Positions 28,989 through 38,552 are shown, counted from the stretch's first letter. The stretch is DNA of 64,000 bases from Cohnella fermenti (GCF_004801405.1 NZ_SSOB01000034.1:1-64000), one strand, 5' to 3'. The notes: generated from the letters alone by a model not told the origin. Made by a program: numbers and translations.

Positions 28989-30890
28989 CTAAGAAGTCGC
29001 GCTCACGGCAGCGCCGCTGGAGAATTGGCTGTTGTACAGCTCCGCGTAGAACCCGCCTTGCGCCAGCAGTTCCTCGTGGGTGCCTTGCTCGATGACGGTC
29101 CCCTTGTTCATGACGAGAATCCGGTCGGCGTCGCGAATCGTCGAGAGGCGGTGGGCGATGACGAAGCTCGTTCGTCCTTCCATCAGCCGATTCATCGCCT
29201 GCTGGATGTGGATCTCGGTTCGCGTATCGACGCTGCTCGTCGCTTCGTCGAGAATCAAGATCGCCGGATCGGCGAGAATCGCACGAGCGATTGTGAGCAA
29301 CTGCTTCTGGCCCTGCGAGAGGTTGGACGCCTCCTCGTTCAGCACCGTGTCGTAACCGTCCGGCAGCGTCCGAATGAAGTGATCGGCATACGCCGCCCGA
29401 GCCGCTTGCACGACCTCCTCTTCCGTCGCCCCTTCCCGTCCGTAAGCGATATTGTCCCGGATCGTTCCGTTGAACAGCCATGTGTCCTGCAGCACCATGC
29501 CGAACAGGCTGCGCAGGTCGCCCCTCTTCAGCTTCGAGATATCGTTCCCGTCGATCGCAATCGAGCCGTCCGATACTTCGTAGAATCGCATCAGAAGGTT
29601 GACGAGCGTCGTCTTGCCCGCTCCCGTCGGCCCGACGATCGCAACCGTCTGCCCGCTCCGCACGTCGATGCTCAGGTTGTCGATCAGCGGCTCCTCGGCC
29701 TTATAGCTGAACCGCACCCGATCGAAGCGAACGTCGCCGTGAACGTCGGACGACTTCAAGCGGCCTTGCTCCTCGGGGCGTTCTTCTTCTTCGTCGAGCA
29801 GTTCAAACACCCGCTCCGCCGACGCGATCGTCGATTGGATGATGTTCGCGATGTTCGCGGTTTGGGTGATCGGCATTGTGAATTGCCGAGCGTATTGGAT
29901 AAACGCCTGGATGTCGCCCACCGTAATCGAGCGTTTCGTTACGAGAATGCCGCCTACGACGCTGATCGCGACATAGCCGATATTGCCGATGAAGCTCATC
30001 AGCGGCATGATGACGCCCGAGACGAATTGCGCCCGCCAGCCGGCATGATACAGCCGTTCGTTGATCTCTCCGAACGCCGCCTTCGACTTCTCTTCACGGC
30101 CGAACGCCTTGACGATCGAGTGGCCGGTGTACATCTCCTCGACGTGCCCGTTCAATCGGCCGAGCTCTTCCTGCTGCTTCTTGAAGTACACTTGCGATCT
30201 CCCCGCGACCGCCTTGATCACGAGGAAGCTGAGCGGCAGCGTCAGGACAAGAATGATCGTCAGGACAGGGCTGATCGTGAGCATCATGACGATAATTCCG
30301 ATCAGGGTGACGAGCGACGTGATCATCTGGGTCAAGCTCTGCTGCAGCGTGTTCGCAATGTTATCGACGTCGTTCACGACACGGCTCAGAATCTCTCCGT
30401 GCGTCTTCGTGTCGAAGTACTTGAGCGGCAGCCGGTTCAGCTTCGCGCTCACCTCGTTGCGAAGGCTGTACACGGTCCGCTGCGCGACGCCGGCCATCAG
30501 GAACTGCTGCACGTAGCTGAACAGCGAACTGACGACGTACAATCCCGCCAGCAGCACGACGATCTGCCAGATGCCCGCGAAGTCGATGCTCGCTCCGGCC
30601 TCGCCGTTCAGCTTGGCCATGATTCCATTGAACAGCTTATCGGTAGCGTGACCGAGAATCTTCGGGCTCAAGATGGAGAAGACGGTGCTGAGAATTGCCG
30701 TCAGGAGGACGGCAAGCAGCTTGAAGCGATAAGGACGCAAATAGCCGAGAAGGCGGCGGAACGAACCCTTGAAGTTCTTCGCCTTCTGAGCCGGCATCAT
30801 CATTCCCGGCGGGCCGAAGCCCGGACCGCCTGGGCCGCCCGGGCCTCTGCCTGGGCCGCCTCCGGGAGGACGTTTGTCTTGGGCGCTCAT
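28989..30890 (-). CDS. ABC exporter half-transporter, canonical ATPase site
   Basis: The 633-residue protein is a type IV ABC exporter half: a proline/glycine-rich N-terminal extension (about 1-30), six membrane helices (about 55-330) and an ATPase domain. It has Walker A GPTGAGKTT, signature LSQGQKQ and Walker B AILILDEATSSVD with the catalytic Glu. It pairs with the preceding half-transporter, overlapping it by ATGA. It resembles the Bacillus YfiC/BmrD class of drug or peptide exporters; the substrate is unknown. Confidence 0.93.
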   Translation of the reverse strand: MSAQDKRPPGGGPGRGPGGPGGPGFGPPGMMMPAQKAKNFKGSFRRLLGYLRPYRFKLLAVLLTAILSTVFSILSPKILGHATDKLFNGIMAKLNGEAGASIDFAGIWQIVVLLAGLYVVSSLFSYVQQFLMAGVAQRTVYSLRNEVSAKLNRLPLKYFDTKTHGEILSRVVNDVDNIANTLQQSLTQMITSLVTLIGIIVMMLTISPVLTIILVLTLPLSFLVIKAVAGRSQVYFKKQQEELGRLNGHVEEMYTGHSIVKAFGREEKSKAAFGEINERLYHAGWRAQFVSGVIMPLMSFIGNIGYVAISVVGGILVTKRSITVGDIQAFIQYARQFTMPITQTANIANIIQSTIASAERVFELLDEEEERPEEQGRLKSSDVHGDVRFDRVRFSYKAEEPLIDNLSIDVRSGQTVAIVGPTGAGKTTLVNLLMRFYEVSDGSIAIDGNDISKLKRGDLRSLFGMVLQDTWLFNGTIRDNIAYGREGATEEEVVQAARAAYADHFIRTLPDGYDTVLNEEASNLSQGQKQLLTIARAILADPAILILDEATSSVDTRTEIHIQQAMNRLMEGRTSFVIAHRLSTIRDADRILVMNKGTVIEQGTHEELLAQGGFYAELYNSQFSSGAAVSATS

Positions 30891-32632
30891 GCGATCTCCT
30901 CCTCCGTCAGTTGCGAAGCGACGATCTCCCGATAGACCTCGCTGCTCTGCATCAATTCCTTATGCGTGCCGTTCCCGACGATGCGTCCCTCTTCGAGCAC
31001 AAGAATTCGGTCCGCATCCATAATCGTGCTGACCCGCTGGGCGACGATCAGCACCGCGGCGTTCGTCGTCTCGGAACGGAGCGCCGCCCGCAGCTTGGCG
31101 TCCGTCTTGTAGTCGAGCGCCGAGAAGCTGTCGTCGAACAGGTAGATGTCCGGCTTGCGGACAAGCGCCCGGGCGATCGAGAGCCGCTGCTTCTGGCCGC
31201 CGGAGACGTTAAGCCCTCCTTGGGCGATGCGCGAGTCGAACCCCTCCTGCATCTCGCCGATGAAGTCGGCCGCCTGCGCAATCTCCGCCGCGCGCCGGAT
31301 CTCCTCGTCCGTCGCGTCGTCCTTGCCGAAGCGAATGTTCTCCGTGATCGTTCCCGAGAAGAGCACCGCCTTCTGCGGAACGAGGCCGATCTTGGCGCGA
31401 AGCTGCTCCTGCGTATACTCGCGCACGTCGCGGCCGTCGATCCGAATGCTGCCGGAGTCCACGTCGTAGAAGCGCGGAATCAGGTTGACGATGGACGACT
31501 TCCCCGATCCCGTGCCGCCGATGATCGCCGTCACTTCGCCGGGGAGCGCCCGGAACGTAATTCCGCTGACCGCCGGCTGCTCGGCTCCGGGGTAGCTGAA
31601 CGTCACGTTGTCGAATTCGACGCCGCCGAAGCCGCTCCGGCCGCCGTTCTTGGCAGCCCCGGTCCGCGAAGCAGCCGTATCGCGGATGACCGCCTCCTGC
31701 GACATAACCTCGTTGATGCGCACGGCGGAAGCCGATGCGCGCGGCACCATGACGAACATCATCGACAGCATCAGCAGCGAGAACATGATCTGCATGGCGT
31801 ATTGAAGGAACGCCATCAGGTCCCCGATCTGCATGTGACCGTGGCTGATCCGAATGCCGCCGAACCAGATGATCGCCAGCGACGCGAAGTTCATGATCAG
31901 CATCATCAGCGGCATCAAGAACGCCATGATCTGGTTGACCTTGATCGAAGTCGCGGTCAGGTCCTCGTTCGCGGCGACAAACCGGTTCTGCTCATGCTCC
32001 AGCCGATTAAACGAACGAATGACGCGAATGCCGGTCAAGCCTTCGCGGAGCACAAGGTTCAGCTTGTCGAGCCGCTTCTGGATAACGCGGAACAGAGGCA
32101 GCCCCTTGCGCGAGATAAGCAGAATCGTAACCGCAAGAATCGGAATGGCGACCGCCAGCACAAGCGTCAGCTTGGCATCCTTGGACAGCGCCATGATCAA
32201 TCCGCCGATACACATCATCGGCGCCATGATCATCAACCGCATCATCATGATAAGCACTTGCTGCACCTGGTTGATGTCGTTGGTCGTGCGGGTGATGAGC
32301 GATGCGGTGCCGAGCTTGTCGAATTCCTGCAACGAGAAATTCGTCGTGTGTTCGAACACCTTCCCGCGCACGATCCGGCCGAAGCCCGCCGAGATGCGGG
32401 ACGAATAATAACTCGCCAGAACCGAGAACGCCGTTCCTCCGAGCGTGACGAGCAGCATGTATCCGCCCATTCGCCAGATATAGGCTTGATCCTCTCCGAT
32501 GACGCCCTTGTTGACGATGTCGGCCATCAAGGTCGGCAGATACAGCTCCGACAACGACTGGAGGAGCACAAGCGCCATCACAAGCGCCACGCCCCAGCGA
32601 TAAGGCTTCAAGAACTTGAATAACTTAACCAT
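30887..32632 (-). CDS. ABC exporter half-transporter with degenerate ATPase site
   Basis: The 581-residue protein has six membrane helices (about 15-300) and an ATPase domain with Walker A GGTGSGKSS, signature VSGGQKQ and Walker B DIYLFDDSFSALD. The catalytic Glu after Walker B is replaced by Asp. This is the hallmark of the degenerate half in heterodimeric exporters such as BmrC/YfiB. An AAAGGAGAG site precedes the start. It is the first gene of a three-gene unit with the canonical half and a lipoprotein. Confidence 0.93.
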   Translation of the reverse strand: MVKLFKFLKPYRWGVALVMALVLLQSLSELYLPTLMADIVNKGVIGEDQAYIWRMGGYMLLVTLGGTAFSVLASYYSSRISAGFGRIVRGKVFEHTTNFSLQEFDKLGTASLITRTTNDINQVQQVLIMMMRLMIMAPMMCIGGLIMALSKDAKLTLVLAVAIPILAVTILLISRKGLPLFRVIQKRLDKLNLVLREGLTGIRVIRSFNRLEHEQNRFVAANEDLTATSIKVNQIMAFLMPLMMLIMNFASLAIIWFGGIRISHGHMQIGDLMAFLQYAMQIMFSLLMLSMMFVMVPRASASAVRINEVMSQEAVIRDTAASRTGAAKNGGRSGFGGVEFDNVTFSYPGAEQPAVSGITFRALPGEVTAIIGGTGSGKSSIVNLIPRFYDVDSGSIRIDGRDVREYTQEQLRAKIGLVPQKAVLFSGTITENIRFGKDDATDEEIRRAAEIAQAADFIGEMQEGFDSRIAQGGLNVSGGQKQRLSIARALVRKPDIYLFDDSFSALDYKTDAKLRAALRSETTNAAVLIVAQRVSTIMDADRILVLEEGRIVGNGTHKELMQSSEVYREIVASQLTEEEIA

Positions 32633-32666
32633 CCGTTCACGCTCTCCTTTTGTATGTATATAGAGC

Positions 32667-32680
32667 CCTAGTCAACTAGG
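32667..32680. promoter_or_regulatory. Palindrome upstream of the ABC exporter operon
   Basis: CCTAGTCAACTAGG has perfect 6-bp arms and a 2-bp centre and lies 35 bp upstream of the first start codon. It could be an operator for a MarR- or TetR-type repressor; no such gene is adjacent. Confidence 0.4.
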
Positions 32681-32750
32681 ATAAGCCGCAATTATGAACT
32701 CAATATGAACGGATTCCTCCTTCATCATGCGGACGATCGAGGCAAACGTC

Positions 32751-32788
32751 AAAAAAACAGGGCCAAGCTCGTTGCCAAGCCGGGCCCC
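32751..32788 (-). terminator. Terminator of the clpP operon
   Basis: On the minus strand a GC stem (GGGCC with GGCCC, extended by GGCTTGGC and GCTTGG) is followed by TTTTTTT. It starts 11 bp beyond the clpP stop codon. Confidence 0.85.
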
Positions 32789-32798
32789 TCCTTCGAAT

Positions 32799-33374
32799 CT
32801 ACTCCAGAATCTTGTCGATGATCCCGTACGCCAGCGCTTCTTCCGCCGTCATGAAGTTGTCCCGGTCGGAATCCTTCTCGATCTTCTCGATCGGCTGTCC
32901 CGTCCGCTCCGACATGATCCGATTCAGCCGATCGCGCGTCTTCAGGATGTGGCGGGCGCGAATCTCGATATCGCTCGCCTGCCCCTGGGCCCCGCCGAGC
33001 GGCTGGTGGATCATTACCTCGCTGTTCGGCAGCGCGAACCGCTTGCCCTTCGCACCCGACAGCAGCAGGAAGGATGCCGCCGAAGCCGCGATGCCGACGC
33101 AGATCGTCGAGACGTCGGGCTTGATGAAGTGCATCGTGTCGTAGATGGCGAAGGCGGCCGACACCGAACCTCCCGGCGATTGGATATACAGGCTGATGTC
33201 CTTCTCCGGATCGTCCGCGGCCAGGAAGAGCAGTTGCGCAATGATCGCATTCGCGACGTTATCGTCGATCGGCGATCCGAGAATGATAATTCGATCCTTC
33301 AGCAAGCGCGAGTAAATGTCGTACGACCGCTCTCCGCGATTCGATTGTTCGACGACGTAGGGCACGAAGCTCAT
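32799..33374 (-). CDS. clpP: ClpP-like serine protease, divergent paralogue
   Basis: The 191-residue protein has the full ClpP catalytic triad: Ser98 in [12 protein letters not shown], His123 in VMIHQPLGG, and Asp172 in [13 protein letters not shown]. The N-terminus [30 protein letters not shown] is normal and no signal peptide exists. The usual GQAASMGA around the nucleophile reads GIAASAAS, marking it as a paralogue rather than the housekeeping ClpP. It would form a barrel working with a Clp ATPase elsewhere in the genome. AAGGAGG precedes the start at 33374. It is the last gene of an ArsR-type regulator / small protein / clpP operon. Confidence 0.92.
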   Translation of the reverse strand: MSFVPYVVEQSNRGERSYDIYSRLLKDRIIILGSPIDDNVANAIIAQLLFLAADDPEKDISLYIQSPGGSVSAAFAIYDTMHFIKPDVSTICVGIAASAASFLLLSGAKGKRFALPNSEVMIHQPLGGAQGQASDIEIRARHILKTRDRLNRIMSERTGQPIEKIEKDSDRDNFMTAEEALAYGIIDKILE

Positions 33375-33403
33375 TTTCCAACCCCTCCTTGTATGCTTAG
33401 TAG

Positions 33404-33664
33404 TTACGCGGCGCAGCGCGCGCTTGCGCTCGGTCCGCTGCCCGGCTTGCTTCTCCATGCGGCAGACTGCCCGAACCCGGAGGTGAACACGCGCAGCTTC
33501 GGCGCCTCAAGCTGCCCCCGCTCCCCAAGCGGAATAACGGAGAACGTCGCTTCCGAATCCCAGATCAGGATCGGACGAACGTCCGCTTGCACCGTCTCGA
33601 CTTCCCGCTCGCCAGCCTCTTGCTTCTCCGGCTTCTTCTCCCGTTCAACCGCATTCTCGCTCAT
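33404..33664 (-). CDS. Small hypothetical protein between ArsR-type regulator and ClpP
   Basis: The 86-residue protein has a charged N-terminus (residues 1-25, Glu/Lys-rich), a middle block [39 protein letters not shown] and a low-complexity tail ending in CAA. No family is recognised. Its ATG overlaps the regulator stop by ATGA with a GGAGGAAG site, and clpP starts 29 bp after it. Coupled translation supports it as a real gene. A role as ClpP partner, adaptor or substrate is only a guess from position. Confidence 0.7.
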   Translation of the reverse strand: MSENAVEREKKPEKQEAGEREVETVQADVRPILIWDSEATFSVIPLGERGQLEAPKLRVFTSGFGQSAAWRSKPGSGPSASARCAA

Positions 33665-34269
33665 GGCTTGCTTCCTCCTTGGTCCAATTGGGGGTAGACG
33701 GCCAGAATAGCCTTGAAGCCGCCCTCCGCTCCGTCCTTCGCTTCATACTTCTTCACCACGGCGCGCACCGCAGCCGCGTAATCGGCAAGGAACCGCTCGC
33801 GCGTCAACGCGTCCGGAAGGCTCAGGTGCGCCTCTAGCACGGCGCTCGGCACCTCGGCGTTGTCGTCGGAAGCCTCCATCAGCCTCAGCGCGTCGATGCG
33901 AATCTGCTCGGCCGCGTTCACCAACTGCCGCAGCGTCCCTTGATCCTTCATTCGCTTCGTCAAGTCCTCGGACCATCCGAACGAATCCGGAATGACATAG
34001 GACCTCGCGATCGCCTGATAGAGCACCTCGATCAGATTCTTCACCTGGCGGGTGCCGCTCCGCCGAATAAGAGCGACCTTCTCGAGAATCTTCAGGTGGT
34101 AATTCAGCTTCTGCGGCGCCTCGCCCATCTGCCTGCCGAGCTCCGAGGCGGACGACGGTTCCGCGAGCAGTTGCAGCATCAACGCCCGCATCGGATTCAG
34201 CAGCGCCAGCGCCTGCTCCGGGGTCTCCAGCCGGTACACGTCCACGATAGGTTCCGGGCCATTCTTCAT
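33661..34269 (-). CDS. ArsR/HTH_20-type transcriptional regulator
   Basis: The protein (about 202 residues from the ATG at 34269; several in-frame ATGs and GTGs occur up to 34287) has a winged helix domain at residues about 15-85: NPMRALMLQLLAEPSSASELGRQMGEAPQKLNYHLKILEKVALIRR. The C-terminal two thirds (about 90-200) is helical and acidic and resembles the dimer or sensor part of ArsR-like regulators controlling stress genes. It heads the operon with the small protein and clpP and is likely autoregulatory. The start is uncertain because no strong ribosome binding site is seen. Confidence 0.85.
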   Translation of the reverse strand: MKNGPEPIVDVYRLETPEQALALLNPMRALMLQLLAEPSSASELGRQMGEAPQKLNYHLKILEKVALIRRSGTRQVKNLIEVLYQAIARSYVIPDSFGWSEDLTKRMKDQGTLRQLVNAAEQIRIDALRLMEASDDNAEVPSAVLEAHLSLPDALTRERFLADYAAAVRAVVKKYEAKDGAEGGFKAILAVYPQLDQGGSKP

Positions 34270-34298
34270 CATGCCAACCATCACCATAAAAATTATTT

Positions 34299-34308
34299 TT
34301 TACGTAAA
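34299..34308. promoter_or_regulatory. Palindrome TTTACGTAAA upstream of the ArsR-type gene
   Basis: A 10-bp perfect palindrome lies 30-40 bp upstream of the regulator start in an otherwise AT-rich stretch. Winged-helix repressors often bind such sites next to their own gene, so this is the best candidate for autoregulation. Confidence 0.4.
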
Positions 34309-34454
34309 TTCATTCTATTGCGATCTTAAACGAAAGTCAAGAGGTGTGGAGGAAGTGTGCCAAGTGAAACAGCGGAGAGAAGCGACGGAATTTGTTCTCC
34401 CCGCCGACCTGAAGTAAAATAAACCTGAAGTGAATAAAAGGAGGAAGCTGCGCG

Positions 34455-35441
34455 GTGTTATTCGTCGATAACGGCAATGGGCACGACCCCTCTCTTAATC
34501 TGGCGCTGGAAGAATATATTTTGCGGAAGCTGCCTGCGGAGAATGATTACCTTCTGTTCTACATTAACGAACCGTCCATCATTATCGGCAAAAACCAGAA
34601 TACGGCGGAGGAGGTCAACTCCGAGTATCTGCGGGAGCATGGCATTCATGTCGTCCGAAGGCTGAGCGGCGGCGGCGCCGTCTACCACGACCTGGGCAAC
34701 CTGAACTTCAGCTTCATTACCCGGGATGACGGCGAGTCGTTCCATAACTTTATGAAGTTCACCCAGCCGGTTGTCGGCGCGCTGCGCAAGCTGGGGGTCG
34801 ACGCCGAGCTGAGCGGGCGCAACGACCTGCAGGTCGGAGAGCGCAAGATCTCCGGCAACGCCCAATTCTCCACCCGCGGCCGCATGTTCAGTCACGGCAC
34901 TCTGCTGTTCGATTCCCGCATGGAGAATGTCGCCGCGGCGCTTAAGGTCAACCCGCTCAAGTTCGAATCGAAGGCGACGAAGTCGGTGCGCAGCCGGGTC
35001 GCCAACATCGCGGAGTTCCTGAAGGAGCCGATGACGATCGAGCAGTTTAAGCAATTCGTGCTCGAATCGATCTTCGAGGGCAAGCCGATCGAGCGGTACG
35101 AGCTGACGGAAGCGGACTGGGACGGGGTGCGCAAGCTCGCCGACGAGCGGTACCGCAACTGGGACTGGAACTATGGAGAGTCCCCGGCCTTCAACGTGCA
35201 GAATGTGAGCAAACTCGCGGCGGGACTGTTCGACGTGAGGCTTGATGTGGCCAAAGGGGAGATTCGCGGCGCTTCCATCTATGGCGACTTCTTCGGCCGC
35301 GGCGAAGTGACGGACGTGACGGACAAGCTGGTCGGCGTCCGGTATGATCGCGAGGCGATCGAGCAAGCGATCTCCGGCATCGATCTGACGTTCTACTTCG
35401 GCCCCGTCGACCGGGAGGAATGGCTCTCGTTGCTGCTGTAG
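34455..35441 (+). CDS. lplA: Lipoate-protein ligase
   Basis: The 328-residue protein activates free lipoate with ATP and attaches it to lipoyl domains of 2-oxoacid dehydrogenases and GcvH. Family motifs are NLALEEYILRKL, IIIGKNQNTAEEVN, RRLSGGGAVYHDLGNLNFSF and ERKISGNAQF, followed by a C-terminal domain. Length matches two-domain LplA. The start is a GTG at 34455 with AAAAGGAGG about 8 bp upstream. It faces away from the ArsR/clpP operon and precedes an aldo/keto reductase by 49 bp. Confidence 0.94.
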   Translation: MLFVDNGNGHDPSLNLALEEYILRKLPAENDYLLFYINEPSIIIGKNQNTAEEVNSEYLREHGIHVVRRLSGGGAVYHDLGNLNFSFITRDDGESFHNFMKFTQPVVGALRKLGVDAELSGRNDLQVGERKISGNAQFSTRGRMFSHGTLLFDSRMENVAAALKVNPLKFESKATKSVRSRVANIAEFLKEPMTIEQFKQFVLESIFEGKPIERYELTEADWDGVRKLADERYRNWDWNYGESPAFNVQNVSKLAAGLFDVRLDVAKGEIRGASIYGDFFGRGEVTDVTDKLVGVRYDREAIEQAISGIDLTFYFGPVDREEWLSLLL

Positions 35442-35490
35442 TACCGGAGGTTGTGCGGGCCTGCATACATCTACCAAGGAGGAGATACGA

Positions 35491-36318
35491 ATGAGCTTGA
35501 CGATTGGAAGCACGACAACGCTGAATAACGGAGTTCACATGCCTTGGCTGGGTCTCGGCGTATGGAAGGTAACGGCGGAGGGCGACGCGCAGCGCGCCAT
35601 CCATGCGGCTCTCGAAGCCGGCTACCGGAGCATCGACACGGCGAGGATCTACAATAATGAAGCGCAGGTCGGCGAAGCGATTCGCAGCTCCGGCGTCTCG
35701 CGCGACGAGATCTTCGTCACGACGAAGATCTGGAACGAGGACCAAGGCTACGAGCGCGCCCTGGCCGCCTTCGAGGAGAGCCGCAAACGCCTGAACGTCG
35801 GCGTCATCGACCTGCTGCTTATCCATTGGCCGGGCACCGACAAGTTCCAGGAGACGTGGAGGGCGTTCGAGAAGCTGTACAAGGAAGGCTATGTCCGCGC
35901 AATCGGCGTCAGCAACTTCAAGGTTCATCACCTGAAGAAGCTGGCCGAAGGCAGCGACATCGTCCCCGCCGTCAACCAGGTGGAATGCCATCCGCTGCTG
36001 ACGCAGAAGGAGCTGCTCGCGTACGCGAAGGAGCACGGCATCCAGCTCGAAGCATGGAGCCCGCTTATGCAAGGCCATCTCGACCAGCCCGTCCTGCAGG
36101 AGCTTGCGGCCAAGTACGGCAAGTCCGCCGCGCAGATCGTTCTGCGCTGGGACGTTCAGAGCGGCATCGTGACGATTCCGAAGTCGATCACGCCGTCCCG
36201 CATCGCCGAGAACGGCGCCATCTTCGACTTCTCGCTGTCGGACGAAGACATGGCGAAGATCGACGGCTTGAACCGGGATCACCGCTTCGGCTCCGACCCG
36301 GACAAATTCCTGTTCTGA
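35491..36318 (+). CDS. Aldo/keto reductase, AKR5-like
   Basis: The 275-residue NADPH-dependent reductase is a TIM barrel with the catalytic tetrad visible: Asp and Tyr in SIDTARIYNNE, Lys in FVTTKIWN, His in LLIHWPG. The C-terminal nicotinamide-binding block is TIPKSITPSRIAENG. It resembles YvgN/YtbE-type reductases acting on methylglyoxal and other aldehydes. GGAGG precedes the start. It may be cotranscribed with lplA and ends at a bidirectional hairpin. Confidence 0.92.
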   Translation: MSLTIGSTTTLNNGVHMPWLGLGVWKVTAEGDAQRAIHAALEAGYRSIDTARIYNNEAQVGEAIRSSGVSRDEIFVTTKIWNEDQGYERALAAFEESRKRLNVGVIDLLLIHWPGTDKFQETWRAFEKLYKEGYVRAIGVSNFKVHHLKKLAEGSDIVPAVNQVECHPLLTQKELLAYAKEHGIQLEAWSPLMQGHLDQPVLQELAAKYGKSAAQIVLRWDVQSGIVTIPKSITPSRIAENGAIFDFSLSDEDMAKIDGLNRDHRFGSDPDKFLF

Positions 36319-36329
36319 CGCTTGGAGCG

Positions 36330-36363
36330 AATTACCCCCTCGGCCGCTGCCGAGGGGGTAATT
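36330..36363. terminator. Bidirectional terminator hairpin
   Basis: AATTACCCCCTCGGC and its perfect complement GCCGAGGGGGTAATT flank a 4-nt loop. It sits between the convergent aldo/keto reductase and ABC permease genes. Confidence 0.8.
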
Positions 36364-36396
36364 GCGGTTGTTGGTTGGTGGCCTCCTCCGCTCCGG

Positions 36397-37548
36397 TCAG
36401 CCCTGCGCCGACTTCATAAAGCCGCGGAACCGAAGCAGCGCGACCAGCACCCCGGCGAGCGCGAATGCCGCCAGCACCGCCAGCGAAGGCAGGATGCCGG
36501 AGAGGTGGTCTCCTCTCGTCATGATGTCCTGGAATGCAAGCTGCCCCCAATATTGCGGAAGAAAATGACTGATCGTCTGCATCGACTTCGGCATGTACTC
36601 GAGCGGGAACCACAGCCCGCCAAGCGCCGCTCCGCCCATCGTGATCAGTTGCACGAACGCCATTCCCTGGTTCTCGCTGCGAACGACCATCGACAGCGCC
36701 AGCCCGAGTCCCGTTCCGCACAGCGCCAGCATGAGGACGAGAACCGCGATCGCAGCCAAGTCGCCGAGCGCCACGTCATAGGCGAAGTGGCCGAAGCCAA
36801 GCAGCACCGCGCATTGCACGAGCGCAACGCCAAGGTAGGCGAGCCACATGCCGAGCAGATAGTGCAGCGGCTTCATCCGGGTCGTCCGGAGCCGCGCCGT
36901 CATGCCGTTCGTCTTGTCGCCGATGAAGCGGCGAATCATCGAGATCATGACGAAGAAGACGAACATGACCGTGTAGCCGGGCACAACCTGTGTCACCGCA
37001 TTGCCTTCCGTCGCATTCTGAGGCTTCTCCTCGATCTGAAGCGGCGATTGCAGCGCCTGCTCCCTGGCCTCGTCACCGACGCCGGCCTGCTTCAGAGCGG
37101 CATCCAGCCGCTGCTCGCGATAGTCGGTCGCAACGTTCTGCAGTGCGGAGCGGATTCCCGCCGCCGAATCCGAAGCCCCGTCGCTGTACAGCTCCACCGC
37201 CGCGAGACTGTCCCCTCCCGCCGTCATTTTCTCCGCGAACCCTTGAGGAACGACGAGCAGGAAGCCGAGCTTGCCTTCGCGAATCCGATCCACCTGATCG
37301 TCCAGCTCCCCGGCTTGCTTCGCTTCAAGCTTGAAGCCGCCTTGCTCCCCGAGGGCGGTCATTAGCGATTCCGAAGCGGCCGTCCGATCGTTGTCGATAT
37401 ACGTCAGCGTCTGCGTCCCGCCTCCCAGATTGCCGAGCACGGTTCCGAACAGGACGATAAACAAGGCGGGCATCACCAGCAGCCAGATGAACACGCCCTT
37501 CTCCTTGATCAGCAGCTTCCATTCCTTAAGCGCAATACTTAGAATCAT
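36397..37548 (-). CDS. ABC-2 type transporter permease
   Basis: The 383-residue protein has one N-terminal membrane helix (about 20-42), a large extracytoplasmic region (about 43-190) and a cluster of five helices after residue 190, the ABC-2 membrane architecture. It contains the family block QLITMGGAALGGLWFPLEYMPKSMQTISHFLPQYW. Such permeases export drugs, polysaccharides or lipids together with an ATPase. It is the last gene of a five-gene operon controlled by a YtrA-type repressor, 39 bp after its ATPase. Confidence 0.9.
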   Translation of the reverse strand: MILSIALKEWKLLIKEKGVFIWLLVMPALFIVLFGTVLGNLGGGTQTLTYIDNDRTAASESLMTALGEQGGFKLEAKQAGELDDQVDRIREGKLGFLLVVPQGFAEKMTAGGDSLAAVELYSDGASDSAAGIRSALQNVATDYREQRLDAALKQAGVGDEAREQALQSPLQIEEKPQNATEGNAVTQVVPGYTVMFVFFVMISMIRRFIGDKTNGMTARLRTTRMKPLHYLLGMWLAYLGVALVQCAVLLGFGHFAYDVALGDLAAIAVLVLMLALCGTGLGLALSMVVRSENQGMAFVQLITMGGAALGGLWFPLEYMPKSMQTISHFLPQYWGQLAFQDIMTRGDHLSGILPSLAVLAAFALAGVLVALLRFRGFMKSAQG

Positions 37549-37587
37549 GTCGATCTCCCCTCCCCATCCTTCTAGCCTTCCGTCCTT

Positions 37588-38514
37588 CTAGCCATCGTCC
37601 CGCAGCGTCGTGCCGGTCAGCTTGAGGAAGACGTCCTCCAGCGACGGACGAACGATCTCGAGCCGCTTCGCCTCAAGCCGGCTTCGCTTGCACGCTTCCG
37701 CCCAGGCCGCCAGCGATTCGAGCGGAGTGTCGGTCCTCAGCAGCCAGCCGCGCTCCTTCGGCTCGACTTCGCCGTACCCGGGCAGCTTAGGAGCCTCTCG
37801 GCCTCCCTCAAGCTCAAGGTATACCGCCTTCGTCCCGAAGCGATCCAGCACCTCGCCGAGCGAGCCGTCCGCGATCACTTCTCCGCGATCGACGATCGCC
37901 AGCCGGTCGCACAGGTTCTCGACTTCCTCCATGTAGTGCGTGCTGTACAGCACGGTCACGCCTTCCTGGCGCAAGGAGCGAATCATCTCGAAGATATGAT
38001 TGCGGGATTGCGGGTCGATGCCGACCGTCGGTTCGTCCATAATGAGCAGCTTCGGCCGATGCAGCAGCGCCGCCGCAATATTGATCCGCCGCTTCATCCC
38101 TCCCGAGAAGCGGTCCACCGCTTCCTTGGCCCGATCGGCAAGACCGACTCTCTCCAGCACATCGGCGATTCTGCGCTTCAGCTCGGCGCCGCTCACCCCG
38201 TACATCTCTCCGAAAAAAACAAGGTTGTCGTATGCGCTCAGCTTCTCGTACAGCGTGATGGACTGCGGCACGTACCCGACAATCCGCTTGATGTCGTCCG
38301 CCGCCGTCCGCTGCTCCTTGCCGAAGAGGCGCACGGTCCCCCGATCGGACTCGAGCAGACCGGACAGAATCTTCATCGTCGTCGACTTGCCCGCGCCGTT
38401 CGGGCCGAGCAGACCGAAGCAGCTCCCCGCTCCCACTTCGAACCCGATGCCGGACAGTGCCGTCTTGTTGCCGTAACTCTTGGCCAATCCCTTCACTTCG
38501 ATCGCAAGACTCAT
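37588..38514 (-). CDS. ABC transporter ATP-binding protein (ABC-2 partner)
   Basis: The 308-residue ATPase has Walker A LLGPNGAGKSTT, signature FSGGMKRR, Walker B LLIMDEPTVGIDP and a C-terminal extension (about 215-308) typical of ABC-2 drug-export ATPases. It surely works with the following permease. The start at 38514 has AAGGGAG 8 bp upstream; the reading frame extends further upstream across the previous gene but without a start site. It lies 38 bp downstream of another permease of the same operon. Confidence 0.92.
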   Translation of the reverse strand: MSLAIEVKGLAKSYGNKTALSGIGFEVGAGSCFGLLGPNGAGKSTTMKILSGLLESDRGTVRLFGKEQRTAADDIKRIVGYVPQSITLYEKLSAYDNLVFFGEMYGVSGAELKRRIADVLERVGLADRAKEAVDRFSGGMKRRINIAAALLHRPKLLIMDEPTVGIDPQSRNHIFEMIRSLRQEGVTVLYSTHYMEEVENLCDRLAIVDRGEVIADGSLGEVLDRFGTKAVYLELEGGREAPKLPGYGEVEPKERGWLLRTDTPLESLAAWAEACKRSRLEAKRLEIVRPSLEDVFLKLTGTTLRDDG

Positions 38515-38552
38515 TCGAGTGCTCCCTTCCGTTCCTGCAGAACCGTATATTT

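Noticed and set aside
36330-36363. Operator-type palindrome
   Set aside because: Perfect inverted repeat between convergent genes with a tight loop; a terminator explains it better.
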